Of a stretch of 64,000 nucleotides of DNA, positions 36,001 through 45,674 are shown piece by piece. Under the pieces are notes generated by a model, which did not search any database, had not been told where the DNA came from, and saw only the letters and a list, made by a program, of their open reading frames with translations. Where the stretch lies: contig CAWUHX010000018.1 in assembly GCA_963922205.1 (NCBI GenBank), positions 744,001 through 808,000 of the forward strand. The letters are read 5' to 3'. Source of the stretch: Romanomermis culicivorax (taxonomy: Eukaryota; Nematoda; Enoplea; Mermithida; Mermithidae). A program made the position numbers and the translations under genes. The first letter of the stretch is position 1, and every line of letters starts with the position of its first letter.

Positions 36001-39000
36001 CAAACATTGCTGTAGATTTTTTTCTTTTTGTACATAATACTCGCAGTCTGCATACATAATTCATGAAAAAACTTGCCATTTCGCCTGGGAAAATCTCCCA
36101 TAGTTTTTGTTTGCTAACAACCTAGTGTTATTTTTAAATCTAATTTTTTTATTAAAATTTAGTGAATTGGGGGCGAATTGTTTTGGGGGCGTCAATTGTC
36201 CGCGGGGAACTGCAGTGGGGGAAATTTCTGGGGGCGAATTGCTGGGGTTATTCCCTTGTGAACGATTCCCAAGTGAGCGAATTCCCAATTGAGCGATTCC
36301 CATGTGGGCGACTTCCGATTGAATAAATTCCCAAGTGAGGGAATTCCCAAGTGAGCGATTCCCATGTGAGCGATTCCCATTGAGCAGATTCCCAAGTGAG
36401 CGAATCCTCAATTGAGCGATTCTCATGTGACCAATTCCCAATTGGGTAAATTCCCAAGTCAGATAATTCTCATGTGAGCGATTCCCAATTGAGCGAATTC
36501 TCAAGTGAGCGAAGTTCCAATTGAGCGATTCCAAACTAGCAATCGAGAATGTAGTAAAACTGTCTTCATATTTTATTTCTTTACCTTATATGTTTCTTTG
36601 TACGTATTTTTTCTTTGTTTTTGGTGTGCATTGTTTATGTTTTTGTTTATGTATGTTTTTACGTTTTCATCTTTTGTCTCTGCTTTCTTTTGTTTTCGTT
36701 TTCCTTTTCATCTACTTTTTTCTTTTTTGCTCTCTAAACAACAAATTACAAGTTCTTATTTTTAATGAGCATATAGTTCCCATATAGTTCTTATACAAAT
36801 CGGCATGCTCTATTTTCTGCATAATTTTATCCTTTGTGATTTTTCTCCATTTTTTCCTCTTAGTTTTTTGCTTTCAGTTTCTCCTGATTTTTTCTTTTTT
36901 GTTCTTTTTTTTCAAATTTTTTTCCTTATTTCTTGCTGCTTTCTCTATGTTGCTTCTTCTTTCTTTTACTTGTCTTCATGTTTTCTTTTTTTAATGCCTT
37001 TTCACCTATTTTTACTTATTCTTAATGTCTTCATTTTTGTTGACGTTTCCTTTCTCTTGATGTTTTGTTTGTTTCAGCATTCTTTTGTTCATGTTTTCAT
37101 GAAGATTTTAACACTTACAATGATGAACAACTCAAGCATGTCGAGCTGTACTAGAATTATACAGGAGACTAAGGTTATTTAAAATGACAACTTGTAATGT
37201 GTTGTTTCATGAGCAAAAAAGGAAAAAGTAAAGAGAAACGAAAAGGAAAGAAAGCAGAGACAAAAGATGAAAACATTAAAACATACATAAACAAAAACAT
37301 TAATAATACATCCAGAAAAGGAAAGAAAAAATACATACAAAGAAACATATAAGGTAATAACGTGTTATTACATTCTTGATCCCTCGTTTGGAATCATTCA
37401 ATTGGGAATTCACTCACTTGGGAATCCCTCACTTGAGAATCACTCACATGGGAAATGCTCAAATGGGAATTTGCTCATTCAGGAATCCCTCACAGGGGAA
37501 TCACTCAATCGCTCACCTGGGAATTTACTCACTTGGGAATTGCTCACCCGGGAATCGCGGTTAGTATGAAGTCAGTATAAGCATTTTTTACTCGTACAGT
37601 CAGCAATACAGCGTTTGAGCAGTAGTTCCCTAGAATTGAAGTGGCCGGTTGCTTTTCCACTTGAAACAAAATGTGTGGCCGAGTTCAAAAAGAAAGTTTG
37701 CAGCTAAAGTTTACCTGACTGAAAATAATCAATTTCGACCAAAAATTTGTGAAAAATCTCAACACTGGCAATTTGCGAATTCATATTTTTTCAAGTTTGT
37801 AATGATGGTGTCCTAATCCTTAGAAAACATGCCAAATTTTAGTCCAATGGCGTGAATACCTGTCAGAATTTATGCAGAACTTCAATTTGTAACACAGATA
37901 TCATAGGCAGAATTGTGAGTCATTTATGTTCTTCGATCTGCATTTGTTTTTTATGGCTTTTGTTCCTTTTTTCATTCAATTTTTTTCTTGTATTCCTTTT
38001 TTTGTCTTTCATCTTTCTTATTTAGTTTCTTCTATTTTTTTGATTACTCTTTACTCATTCTCATTTTATGATTTTTTTCTCCATATTTTTCTTCTGTTTT
38101 TTCTATTTTTATTGTTTTTTGTTTTTGGTACACCGAAAAGTTGTCACGAAAAAGATAGTGAAGAACACGATAGAGTCACACGTAAAATAATTGTGATACC
38201 CTGTCATAATCTGCTCCCCATAAATCCCGATAAAAAGTTACAAGAAATGAAGCTGGAAAAAGAAAATCTGGAGATATATTACATAACATATCATGGAATT
38301 TCTAAAACCAGGTAAGTATAGTACCAGGGGCGAATTACTGGGAGCGAATTGTCCTAGAACCCCAAATCCTGCCATCCTTGTTTCAGACAATGGGCCGGAA
38401 TATTGATCAGACCCATTCACCAACTTCCTTTCGATGCAGGACATACAACATCATGTGACACCAGTTTACCACCCACAGTCCAATGGTAAAGTCGAAGTGT
38501 TCAATCACTCCCTAAAGTTCCATGCACAGTCAACAGCTACTTGGGATACACCTCTTGCAGCATTGATAACTGAACTGTTAGTCTCATTCTGAGCAGAATG
38601 GTCGAATCCCAAAACATTGTCACTGATGGAAATAATGTTCAATTGACATGCTTATCTACCTTTTGAACCATGCCAAAGCATCAGTGAGCCTGCTGTGCTA
38701 CAACCCAAATAGCCAAAACAAAATGTCCACTTTGAGGAAAAACGACATCAAAAGCAACAAAGGTTCACTGCCAAAATCCTTTGTTCACCATCTGTGGCAA
38801 AGTCTTCATCTAACCCCCTGTCAGCCATATAAAGAAGAGAAAGTCTCCTTACTCCGATGTTATGGAAGTCATGAACATCATTAGCAACTACATTTTCTAA
38901 CTGTCTGATGGCAACGTCTAGAATGCTTGACACATGTGGAAGTATTATCTGCCAATGATATTGAACATTCCAGCCAGCAGATGCTCAACCCACTCAACCC

Positions 39001-41317
39001 GATTCCATGCTCCCCAATGATTTTCGCCTGGTTGAAGACATTTGAAGAAGGGGACAGTGATGTGTTTGCACATGCACATCATGCTGGTGCACATGCGTGT
39101 AGTTTTTGGGAGTGTGATTTTCGCCCACATTTTGTTCCATATGCAAATTTACGTTCACATGATTTTTTGTGTGTAAATAGTTGGGCCTTTGGCCATCTAT
39201 TCATTCGTCTCTTTTTATCTCCATTTCCTCCTTTGTTTACCATCTATAGTTATGAATAAATTATGTTAATCCACCAGTGTAATGGATACCTCCTCACCCT
39301 TGCATGTGTGGGCCGCCATTAGAAAATAAACCTACTGACCCACAAACATTTACAAAAGCAAAAATCCTCCAATTGCTGTCAAGCGCTGTCTGTACCTCTT
39401 ATCTAACTTCAACATTTGCTTTTTGTGTTGCAGTTTTGATCTGTGCAGTACAGTCGCAGTATCGAGAAGCCTTCTGAAAAATACACTGTCTGAAAAATCT
39501 CCATTGGTCGGGGTAGCTGGAACTTTGTGTAATAGTCGTGGTAATAGGATGGTCCGGATAAAGGGATGGTCGAGGTAAAGGGGTGTAGTCATGGTGAAGG
39601 AATATTCGGGATAAGGAGACGCAACCATTTTATCAGTTATCACCATTGAATTTTCCATTTTTTGCAGCTTTTTCTTTGGAATTTGCATTTGCATTCTACT
39701 GCAGTGTATTGTTCTCTTTATTGTAATTGAACATCTCATACAGAATTGAATGTTCTCCTTCTTCTTCGAATTACCAAGATTCGCACCATCTGTGGACTAT
39801 CAAAACTACTTTTCTATATATATAATGCCACAAAACAAGAAATGAATGTATTCTTGAAGTATCCTTCCTCAAACATACATAATCCGTGATTATTGCAGCA
39901 AAAACAGGCTCTATTTCCAATAAAATGTGGCATTAGTGTGTTTATATTTATACTATACTCCATTCAATTTGAAATGATCGATGCTGTGGTCGAGAATTCA
40001 ACGAACGCAGTCCCACAGGATGTCAGAAAATCAATTTGGATAATCTTGAAATGATTGAAAAGCGTGATCATCAAGCGGTCAATATCATGAAGAAAAAATT
40101 AATTGCATAGAGTCAAGGAGCCTTCCATAATTGCGAACAAAAGTTTGGCTACGACCATACATGCACGTGGGGTGGGTTTGGGGGGGGGGGGGGGTTTGAC
40201 CCCCAGTAGATTTGTATTGACCCTCAGCAGATTCTTGCTGACCCCCAGCAGATTTGACTCCCCTAGCAATGACTGAAAAGTTGACGAAAGAAGATGATCA
40301 AGAGAGAAGAGAAAATCGTCATGAAAATGGACATGATGTAGTGGTTTAGCAATTTTTTAAAGAAAGCATACTTGATTCCAAAAGAGTAACATTAAAAGTT
40401 TAAAAAGTGCTGTCTAAGCAAATTATTTAACATATCTGACTAATCTATATGCTGTCTGGATGTTAGAAAACCTTTCTAAGACCTTTCTTTTCATTATCAA
40501 GAATGAAAAAAAAAATTTGCATTCCACCCCCGTTCTGACTGACCCCCAGCAGAATTTATATGCTGTGCATGTATGGCTACGACCTGGCTGCATCGATTAT
40601 TTCAAAAGGAATGCAGTATAGAATAATGCATATGATCATGATGTATCTTGTTCAACGTTCGTGTTTCATGAAATCTTTGTGATCTTAATAGTGTCAGGTA
40701 ATATAATTTTCTAATCCTGACGATAGCATCATGTCCACAAATAGTGTAACGCTGAGAACGATTTGATGGCTTGAATCTTTTTAAACTGCGACATTTGCTC
40801 ATTTTTCGCGTAACATGCGGTACTAGATGGTTGGTTATGACTAGCTTAGTACTAAAGTTGTCCACTGATTATTACCGAGTTACGTGTAACAATTATGGAA
40901 TTGAATAATCAGTCAGTCTCCATTATTTGGACATTTTTATGGTTATGAAAACTAGAATTTCAGGTCATAATGGTCCGAGAGAAAACAGCATAGGTATCAG
41001 TCGATCATTATTCTGTTTGGGACCATAGCAAAAACATCGAGGATAATTACTTGTTCAGTGTTTTGTGCAAAGTAATAAAAAATACTCATCGGTCAAATAC
41101 TTTGAATTTCGAAAAATTTTATTATTGATTGTTTTACCTTTAGGTCAACGAACAGGGCAGTGAAGGAGCCGCCGCTTCATCATTGACCATATCGTTCCGA
41201 TCGGCGCCTTCAGACGAGGAGCAGCTGATTTTCGTAGCTGACCGCCCGTTTTTGTTCGCTTTGGTCGATAAGGCAAACGGTTTGATTTTGTTTTTAGGCA
41301 GATTCGTTTATCCTTGA
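27047..41317 (+). CDS. Secreted inhibitory serpin, 4 exons over 14.3 kb
   Basis: Exons 27047-27093, 29729-30599, 32779-32943 and 41144-41317 give 1257 nt, 418 aa, with matching phases and no stop. Exon 1 plus the first codons of exon 2 form a signal peptide (MAPHSVKSVWLLWGIV..., likely cleaved near ASA-S). Serpin landmarks: FSPISMILCLSMVYSG (helix B), INRYVDEATKGKI, LLLINTIYFKGDW, VLGMPYLDQNLVFYIFLPDE, LFDPRSADLSPI, ASDAQHSASIE. Exon 4 holds the hinge and reactive loop: EQGSEGAAASS fits the inhibitory hinge, placing Arg380 at P1 and Ser381 at P1', then VADRPFLF and GRFVYP. By family knowledge this predicts a suicide inhibitor of trypsin-like serine proteases acting outside the cell. Introns 1-3 (2.6, 2.2 and 8.2 kb) are filled with mobile DNA. 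Unspliced, exon 2 runs open into a repeat array. A possible AATAAA lies at 41747-41752. Confidence 0.92.
28011..29682. mobile_element. Harbinger-type MITE A (host of nested MITE B)
   Basis: Bounded by AGGCCCTGCTATACTTCG (left) and CGAAGTATAGCAGGGCCT (right), perfect 18-base inverted repeats, with TAA on both sides (28008-28010 and 29683-29685). Subterminal CCGGCGCCGGCCGG palindromes recur. Without the inserted element B it is only about 320 bp. It lies in serpin intron 1. Confidence 0.9.
28294..29648. mobile_element. Harbinger-type MITE B, nested in A
   Basis: Left AGGTGCGTTTATACTTTGAC and right GTCAAAGTATAAACGCACCT are perfect inverted ends, followed inward by GGATATCCGTC and GGATCCGTGACGGA words. 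TAA flanks both ends (28291-28293 and 29649-29651). The 1.36 kb interior holds no recognisable transposase. Bases 28816-28863 match 63953-64000 with four differences in 48. Confidence 0.9.
30613..32032 (-). mobile_element. Foldback element FB-A copy 1 (serpin intron 2)
   Basis: Two terminal arrays of the ~15-base word GAGCGATTCCCAAGT and its variant GAGCGAATTCCCAATT point inward in opposite directions (30613-30870 and 31735-32032). The inverted homology continues inward past the arrays: T-rich DNA at 30895-31100 is complementary to A-rich DNA at 31545-31720. A central loop of about 450 bases separates the arms. The left array begins 13 bases after the exon 2 donor. Copy 2 at 36253 has the same arms and loop; strand here is set by the loop, which is minus in copy 1 and plus in copy 2. 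Confidence 0.85.
33456..33620. repeat. TATCGGTAT-type degenerate array
   Basis: Words such as ATCGGTAT, CGGTATACCG, GTATCGATAT and CGTATCGTTATC recur within about 160 bases of serpin intron 3. Many are near-palindromes. Confidence 0.5.
33678..33816. mobile_element. Short Harbinger-type MITE
   Basis: Left end AGGCCTGCTATGCCG follows TTA. The right end CAAAGTATAGCAGGGC is recognisable but lacks the last bases and a clear duplication. The CCGACCGGCAG/CCGGCCGGCAG words inside match MITE A. It is probably a decayed relative of A. Confidence 0.65.
34065..34731 (-). CDS. Candidate small gene nested in serpin intron 3
   Basis: Minus-strand exons 34731-34595 and 34245-34065 join in phase to about 105 aa. 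Exon 1 encodes a Gly/Gln/Asn-rich stretch (QNGGQIRSQSQGGG); exon 2 encodes a basic, Trp/Tyr-rich tail with two Cys (RQCWLFGAGEYTS, YHECIVVPNDE) before TAA. The composition looks coded and is GC-richer than the intron. Weak points are the donor (G|GTCTTG) and the acceptor (CTAAG). No family recognised. It could also be remnants of a larger antisense gene. Confidence 0.35.
34947..38358. mobile_element. Foldback element FB-C (serpin intron 3)
   Basis: Ends are TCTAGGACAATTCGCC (left) and GCGAATTGTCCTAGA (right). The left end holds an array of the word CAATTCGCCCCCAG (34950-35050); the right end carries two units. The arms are long inverted repeats: 35060-35925 matches the reverse complement of 37570-38330, with about 130 extra bases in the left arm near 35140-35270. 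The loop contains a further GGGGGCGAATTG cluster (36165-36245) and foldback FB-A copy 2. At 3.4 kb this is the largest foldback in the window. Confidence 0.8.
36253..37558 (+). mobile_element. Foldback element FB-A copy 2, nested in FB-C
   Basis: Arrays of GAGCGATTCCCAAGT-type words at 36253-36530 and, inverted, at 37383-37558 flank T-rich and A-rich complementary arms and a loop. The loop (36800-37180) matches the loop of copy 1 in the opposite orientation. The arrays differ in unit number between copies. Confidence 0.85.
38366..39300 (+). pseudogene. Ty3/gypsy integrase-core fragment and 3' end
   Basis: Translation shows an integrase core piece: the VSDNGPEY site with the second catalytic Asp (near 38385), then TPVYHPQSNGKVEVFNHSLK with the catalytic Glu (near 38460-38520). 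Stops follow within the C-terminal part. The element ends in a T-rich stretch with ATGAATAAATTATG near 39250, which could be the 3' end signal. It starts abruptly at the edge of foldback FB-C. It lies in serpin intron 3 and is inactive. Confidence 0.8.
39301..40155. other. Serpin intron 3, unassigned
   Basis: A 129-codon minus frame (39350-39739) ends in a basic peptide but has no family motif. It may belong to the same retroelement tail. No splice structure is evident. Confidence 0.35.
40156..40575. mobile_element. hAT-like MITE with perfect 8-bp duplication
   Basis: The octamer GCTACGAC flanks both sides (40148-40155 and 40576-40583). The ends are CATACATGCAC and GTGCATGTATG, perfect 11-base inverted repeats. 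Just inside are a G homopolymer and several copies of GACCCCCAGCAGA. An 8-bp duplication is the hAT hallmark. The element is 420 bp, non-coding, in serpin intron 3. Confidence 0.9.
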
Positions 41318-41333
41318 TGATTACGCGTCGATT

Positions 41334-42432
41334 ATGCATTTTGGTTTCTCATATTTTATTTGTTATTTACGTTTATATTTTTTTGACTCCAATCAACTTA
41401 CTGTCGGTCTCATTTGGGAAGACAAAAGTCGCATCCATGATTCGTACCCGCCTAATGTCAGAAAATGTATAGTAAAATGGCGGAAATTCGTTTTAATTAA
41501 TTTCTCGACCTATAATCAGTTGCGGGTCAGGGGCTTTCCGCTACAAGTTCCGCAAGTTCATCAGATCCTCTGCATTCGGGTGGTTTCGGAATTCTTGTAA
41601 AATGGTACTGTCAGCATTGCTTCTAAAGATATTGTCAGAACGTCCAATGCGCTCTATAATACTCGATTCGTTCTGAAATGAGCCATGCAGCGAGGTCGCA
41701 CCCATTCTTTCATTCGAAGTTATGGAAGGCTTGTTGAGTCTATCCAATAAATTTTTCCTTCATGATACAGACTCCTTGATGATCACTCTTTCCAAATTTC
41801 AAGATTATAGAAATTGATTTCCTGATCTCTAGTAAGGCGTTTGCCGAAAATCGGACCATTGCATCGATCATTTCGAGATGAATGGATAAGTATCTTTGAA
41901 ATTGCATAGCTGCAACATTGTTGTGTCTTAAGCAAGAATGTGATTTTCTTTCGCAATTAGCTTTGTTTTTTTACCGCCCACTTCTTGATTTTTTTAGATT
42001 TGAAAATTACACGTTTCCAATCGGTAGCTATAGTCCCAAATTTTTTGCGCACAAATGCATCCTTTATTCACGAAAAAGGAAAAACAAATCCCAAGCAACT
42101 GATAATCGTTCAAAATTGTCCGGAATGGGAGAGACAGAATGTGTTTCAAAAATGTTTCTTTCGTGGAGAATCACGTAGGTAGTTTGCAGAAGAAAAATTT
42201 TGGACCAATTTCCTCATTATGAGCACTGGTCGTTATGAAAAACAATTGATCATTGTGAAAGGGGTCGGCTCGACAGATCCATCAAAAAAGTAATCACGGA
42301 TCAGAAAATTGCGATCTAAAAAACTATAATGGGCCCATTCTAGATTAATTTCTTTGGCTCATCTTTTTTACAGACCCCCGTCCCGTCATCAAAATTTCTA
42401 TTTGCCATCCAGCAGAGGTAATGACGCTGTAA
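41334..42432 (+). CDS. Candidate small secreted protein, 3 exons
   Basis: Possible exons 41334-41466, 41998-42174 and 42374-42432 agree in phase and have no stop (122 aa). Exon 1 would give a hydrophobic leader; exons 2-3 encode a Cys-containing region (VQNCPEWERQNVFQKCFF, KISICHPAE). The last two exons are the better supported. Against the model, its ATG is only 16 bases after the serpin stop, and exon 1 overlaps a good antisense exon. No family recognised. Confidence 0.28.
41402..41739 (-). CDS. Candidate antisense exon pair downstream of serpin
   Basis: Exons 41739-41545 and 41451-41402 on the minus strand join in phase. The second is cleanly framed by AG and GTAAGT. They encode NKPSITSNERMGATSLHG..., IIERIGRSDNIF and RIMDATFVFPNETD. 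No start, end or family is recognised. They overlap the competing plus-strand model at 41334-42432, so at most one is right. Confidence 0.3.
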
Positions 42433-42866
42433 CACATGGGTATGAAGTGCTTGATCTCAAATGCACTATGGTGTATAATAATTTTAATCCCCGACTGAAA
42501 GGATATATTTGTGGAAAATGGAAGTGTCGTGTTGAGCATACTTCTCATGTTGCTTAATGTTCCGTGAGGTTCAGAAGGCGCAAATTTATCCCAAACGGGA
42601 TCGACTCTATGTTAAGCAAAAAGGCGATAGTAAATAATCATTCCAGAATGAGGAAGAGTCGATACTTCACTATAGTTTTTCCACCGATAATTATTAATTG
42701 AAACTTTGCTAAATAAAGTACAACTCCGATTTTTCGTTTCCTGTGTTCGATAATTGTATATCACATAGTTTTTGAGGGCTTCTTGTATTCTTCTGCTTCA
42801 ATGGTTAATTAAAAATGGTTAATTCCATGTGTATTTTGAACTTTGTCCTCTAATGACATTTTCACA
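42433..42866. other. Intergenic
   Basis: Nothing recognised apart from AATAAA at about 42712, which could end the tentative upstream + strand gene. Confidence 0.4.
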
Positions 42867-43884
42867 GGGTCTACGACAATTGGGTGGAAGACAATTGGGC
42901 GAATGACAATTGAGTGAACGACAATTGAGTAAATGCGACAATTGGGTGAAAACCATGAAAGATAGTAGCTTATATGGGTAGAAACGTAAAAAAATGTTTG
43001 GAATAAACAAAAGACACTACAGTTTACATCGAATGAGCACCAAAATTCTGAAATCAGTTTTACACTAAAATTACTTCAATCTCTGATATGCTAGTTATAG
43101 TCTTTTTTATAAAATGCTTCCAAATAGAGAAAGCGACACAAATTAGTAATGTCGTCAAAATCGTTTGCATGGAGCTCTTACTGTAAAATTTTTCACTAGA
43201 AAAATTGTTAAAGCTTAGGTCAGTATGCTGATAAATTTACAATCCTGTATGATATATTTGTTTACCATCAAATTGTGAAAATCTGAAATACTACTTGTTT
43301 TCCGCTTCCACTATTTGGAAGCATTTCAAAAAAACAGACTATAGTTGTTCCCATTACTGTCGATGATTTGTATCCAATGATTTCGAAACTATGGTGGATT
43401 TAGTGAGAACAAAAGTTTTTTGAAATTTTAATAGCGCTTATAAGTGTAAAAAATTACTTGATCAACCTGATTTTTTCTTTTATACATTAAAAGTTCATTG
43501 AAGAGTTGAGTTGAATAAGATCATTTCAACCGATTGATTTGCTTTTCAGTGTAGAGTTAAATTTCCTGAAAGTCAACTCTTTGATGCAGTTAGAATTTCA
43601 GTAATGTTTGACTCAGCTGGAAGGGTCGGACCTCACTCTGGCCGTAAGTTGTGCATAAAGATTTCTTCACACATTCCATGCTTTTCTAATGCTTTTCTAT
43701 GATTTTCACCCAATTGTCGCGTTCACCCAATTGTCATAGTCACCCAGTTGTCTTTCACCCAACTATCGTTCCCCGCCATTGTCATATTCACCCAATTGTC
43801 GCAATCACCCAATTGTCGTTCACCCAATTTTCATTCACCCAATTATCGTTCACCCAATAGTCTTTCCCCCATTGTCCGTATCCC
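42867..43884. mobile_element. Foldback element FB-D
   Basis: The left arm (42867-42955) is an array of the 15-base word GACAATTGGGTGGAA. The right arm (43690-43884) is the reverse, CACCCAATTGTCGTT, with about ten units. The outer ends are GGGTCTACGACAATTGGG and CCATTGTCCGTATCCC. The flanks TTTTCACA and TTTTCCACA look like an 8-9 bp duplication with one indel. The interior carries MITE copy 3 (43097-43342). Arms differ in length, as expected for foldback elements that gain and lose units. Confidence 0.8.
43097..43342. repeat. MITE family 'AGTCTG', copy 3
   Basis: Best-preserved copy. Left ATAGTCTTTTTTATAAAATG and right CATTTCAAAAAAACAGACTA are inverted ends extended by CTTCCAAATA on both sides. 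AGTT flanks both ends (a possible 4-bp duplication). It is nested in FB-D. Confidence 0.65.
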
Positions 43885-45246
43885 TTTTCCACAATATGAT
43901 TAGTCTGGACGGGTCATTACAAAAAGTTCCAAAATAAAAGATAGGATATAGACAAATTATTCATCAAGGCAATGTCGAGTTCAGGTGAGTTTACACTTGT
44001 CGATTCAAGTACAGACGTGTGTTGAAGCTGATCTACATGCGTCTCTTCTGTTGCTGTATTGGTTCTCGTTTTGTTCAGGACTTTTCTCAAGAAAAGGGAT
44101 ATAGATTCAACGCTGGAAAACATGTATTGATAGAGCCCCTTCTATACTACGCCAAAACAGTTCCAAGAAATGACATAAAAGCTGCCATTTGTGTTTAATG
44201 GAGATATGTTTTCACTGTCCGAAATTCTTATGACGCCGTTTCTTGCAAAGGAATTTCATCTACCGCCAAGAATATACGACTAAAGGCATTGCATGCCGTT
44301 GAAAAATTTTTATAAACTAAATGATTTGAGCTGAGCATATTCAGGTTAAAGAAATACTGGTTCCTGTCCTTTCCCAAAAAACAAACCTCTTGCTGTTTCA
44401 AACGTGATGTGTCCCAAAAAGGGATAAGTATCCTATATTGGCGTGTAGAATTGCACCATAGTGGGTGGGAGAATGTTCACAGTCCCCTATTTGAGGCACT
44501 CCTTGGCCCAACACCGCGAAGATGTGAGATTTTCTGGGATTTTTAGCTGGTTCTCTTGCAGTTTTCACTACCTTGCGACACCTGCACCCAACTAAACCTA
44601 TCAAAAATCGGTCAAAAATCCGGAACTCCACCCTATCCTTGATGATCAAAGCTCATTTCGAGTTATTGAAATGTATCTAAACACATGTTTTAAAATGATG
44701 TACCTTCATTTAAGTCTGTTTGACCTGAATCAGATTTTCTTTGATGCTGCTCATGCATGACCTCAATAATTCGAATTTCCTGTCATCTTGGGAGTAAACA
44801 AAACTTCCCTGCCCATTCGTTTTGAAAAACATGTGATAGCTTATTGGATATCATTTTAATTTTATGCATAAAATGATTGAACTAAAATGATTGCAATAAT
44901 GATCAAGTTCAGTGCAAACTGTCGAAAAGCGAACTACCTCAGTTCAATCGTAATACATAACAAGAATACTAACTCAATACAGATAAACTTCTACGTGTTT
45001 GTCAAGACTTTTGTTATCTTTCATTTAAGCCATAAATTGTCAAAAATGGACAACCACAACAGGATTTTTGGACTCCTAAGAAAATGTATGGTCCCTGTTA
45101 GAGTTAAATTTTGGCTACATTCACAGCCCTGACGCCTATCAACTCGTCAAAAATCACAAATTTAAAAAATCGCTTATGCGTTGACATGCATTCATTTGAG
45201 TCAGAGTGTGTTTCCATGCATCACTGAGTGTTAATGCGCATAAATA
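43885..45246. other. Intergenic, weak antisense frame
   Basis: A 68-codon minus frame (43917-44123) preceded by TTTTCCAG reads as Ser/Thr-rich protein (RKVLNKTRTNTATEETHVDQ). An 83-codon minus frame lies at 44398-44649. Neither has a known motif. Confidence 0.3.
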
Positions 45247-45674
45247 CACTACCAGGCGAAACTAACCCTCAAAAATTTGCGTCTGAGACGCGTCCTGGAC
45301 GCGTCCAGGTCGCGTCCGGAACGCGTCTTTTTCGGCAGCACAAAGAAAACTTTCATCTTTCTTAGTGATTGACATCCATGCAATAGCTGTCAATCATAGT
45401 TTTTTCATAATGTGTAGTGGATATGCACTTTGTTTTGACCTACAGTATGACAACAGTTGACCTTTCGTTTATATCTGGTGAATAATGTGTGCTTTCTATA
45501 GGGAGGTAAGAAGGAAGCATCAGCAAAATTCTTTGGCTTTGTGTGACACAAGCACATGGCCTGTCAATTTTATTGTCGGTATAGTGTGCTTTTCGCGTCC
45601 TTAGTGCGTCCAGGACGCGTCTGGAATACATTCTGGACACGACTGGCATAGACGGTTAGTTTCGCCTGGTAGTG
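45247..45674. mobile_element. TA-flanked MITE (Tc1/mariner-like)
   Basis: Inverted ends CACTACCAGGCGAAACTAAC and GTTAGTTTCGCCTGGTAGTG are perfect over 20 bases, and TA lies on both sides. Just inside are clusters of GGACGCGTCC palindromes (45300-45325 and 45600-45625). The 428 bp element has no transposase. TA duplication and CACT-type ends point to Tc1/mariner. Confidence 0.85.

Noticed and set aside
36061-36534. 157-codon minus frame with repeated WESLTWEF-like peptides
   Set aside because: Translation of the FB-A array; open only because the unit is near a multiple of three.
37926-38315. Frame ending at a perfect splice donor (CCAG|GTAAGT)
   Set aside because: It lies in the right arm of FB-C and the matching left arm has stops in the equivalent frame, so an exon is unlikely.
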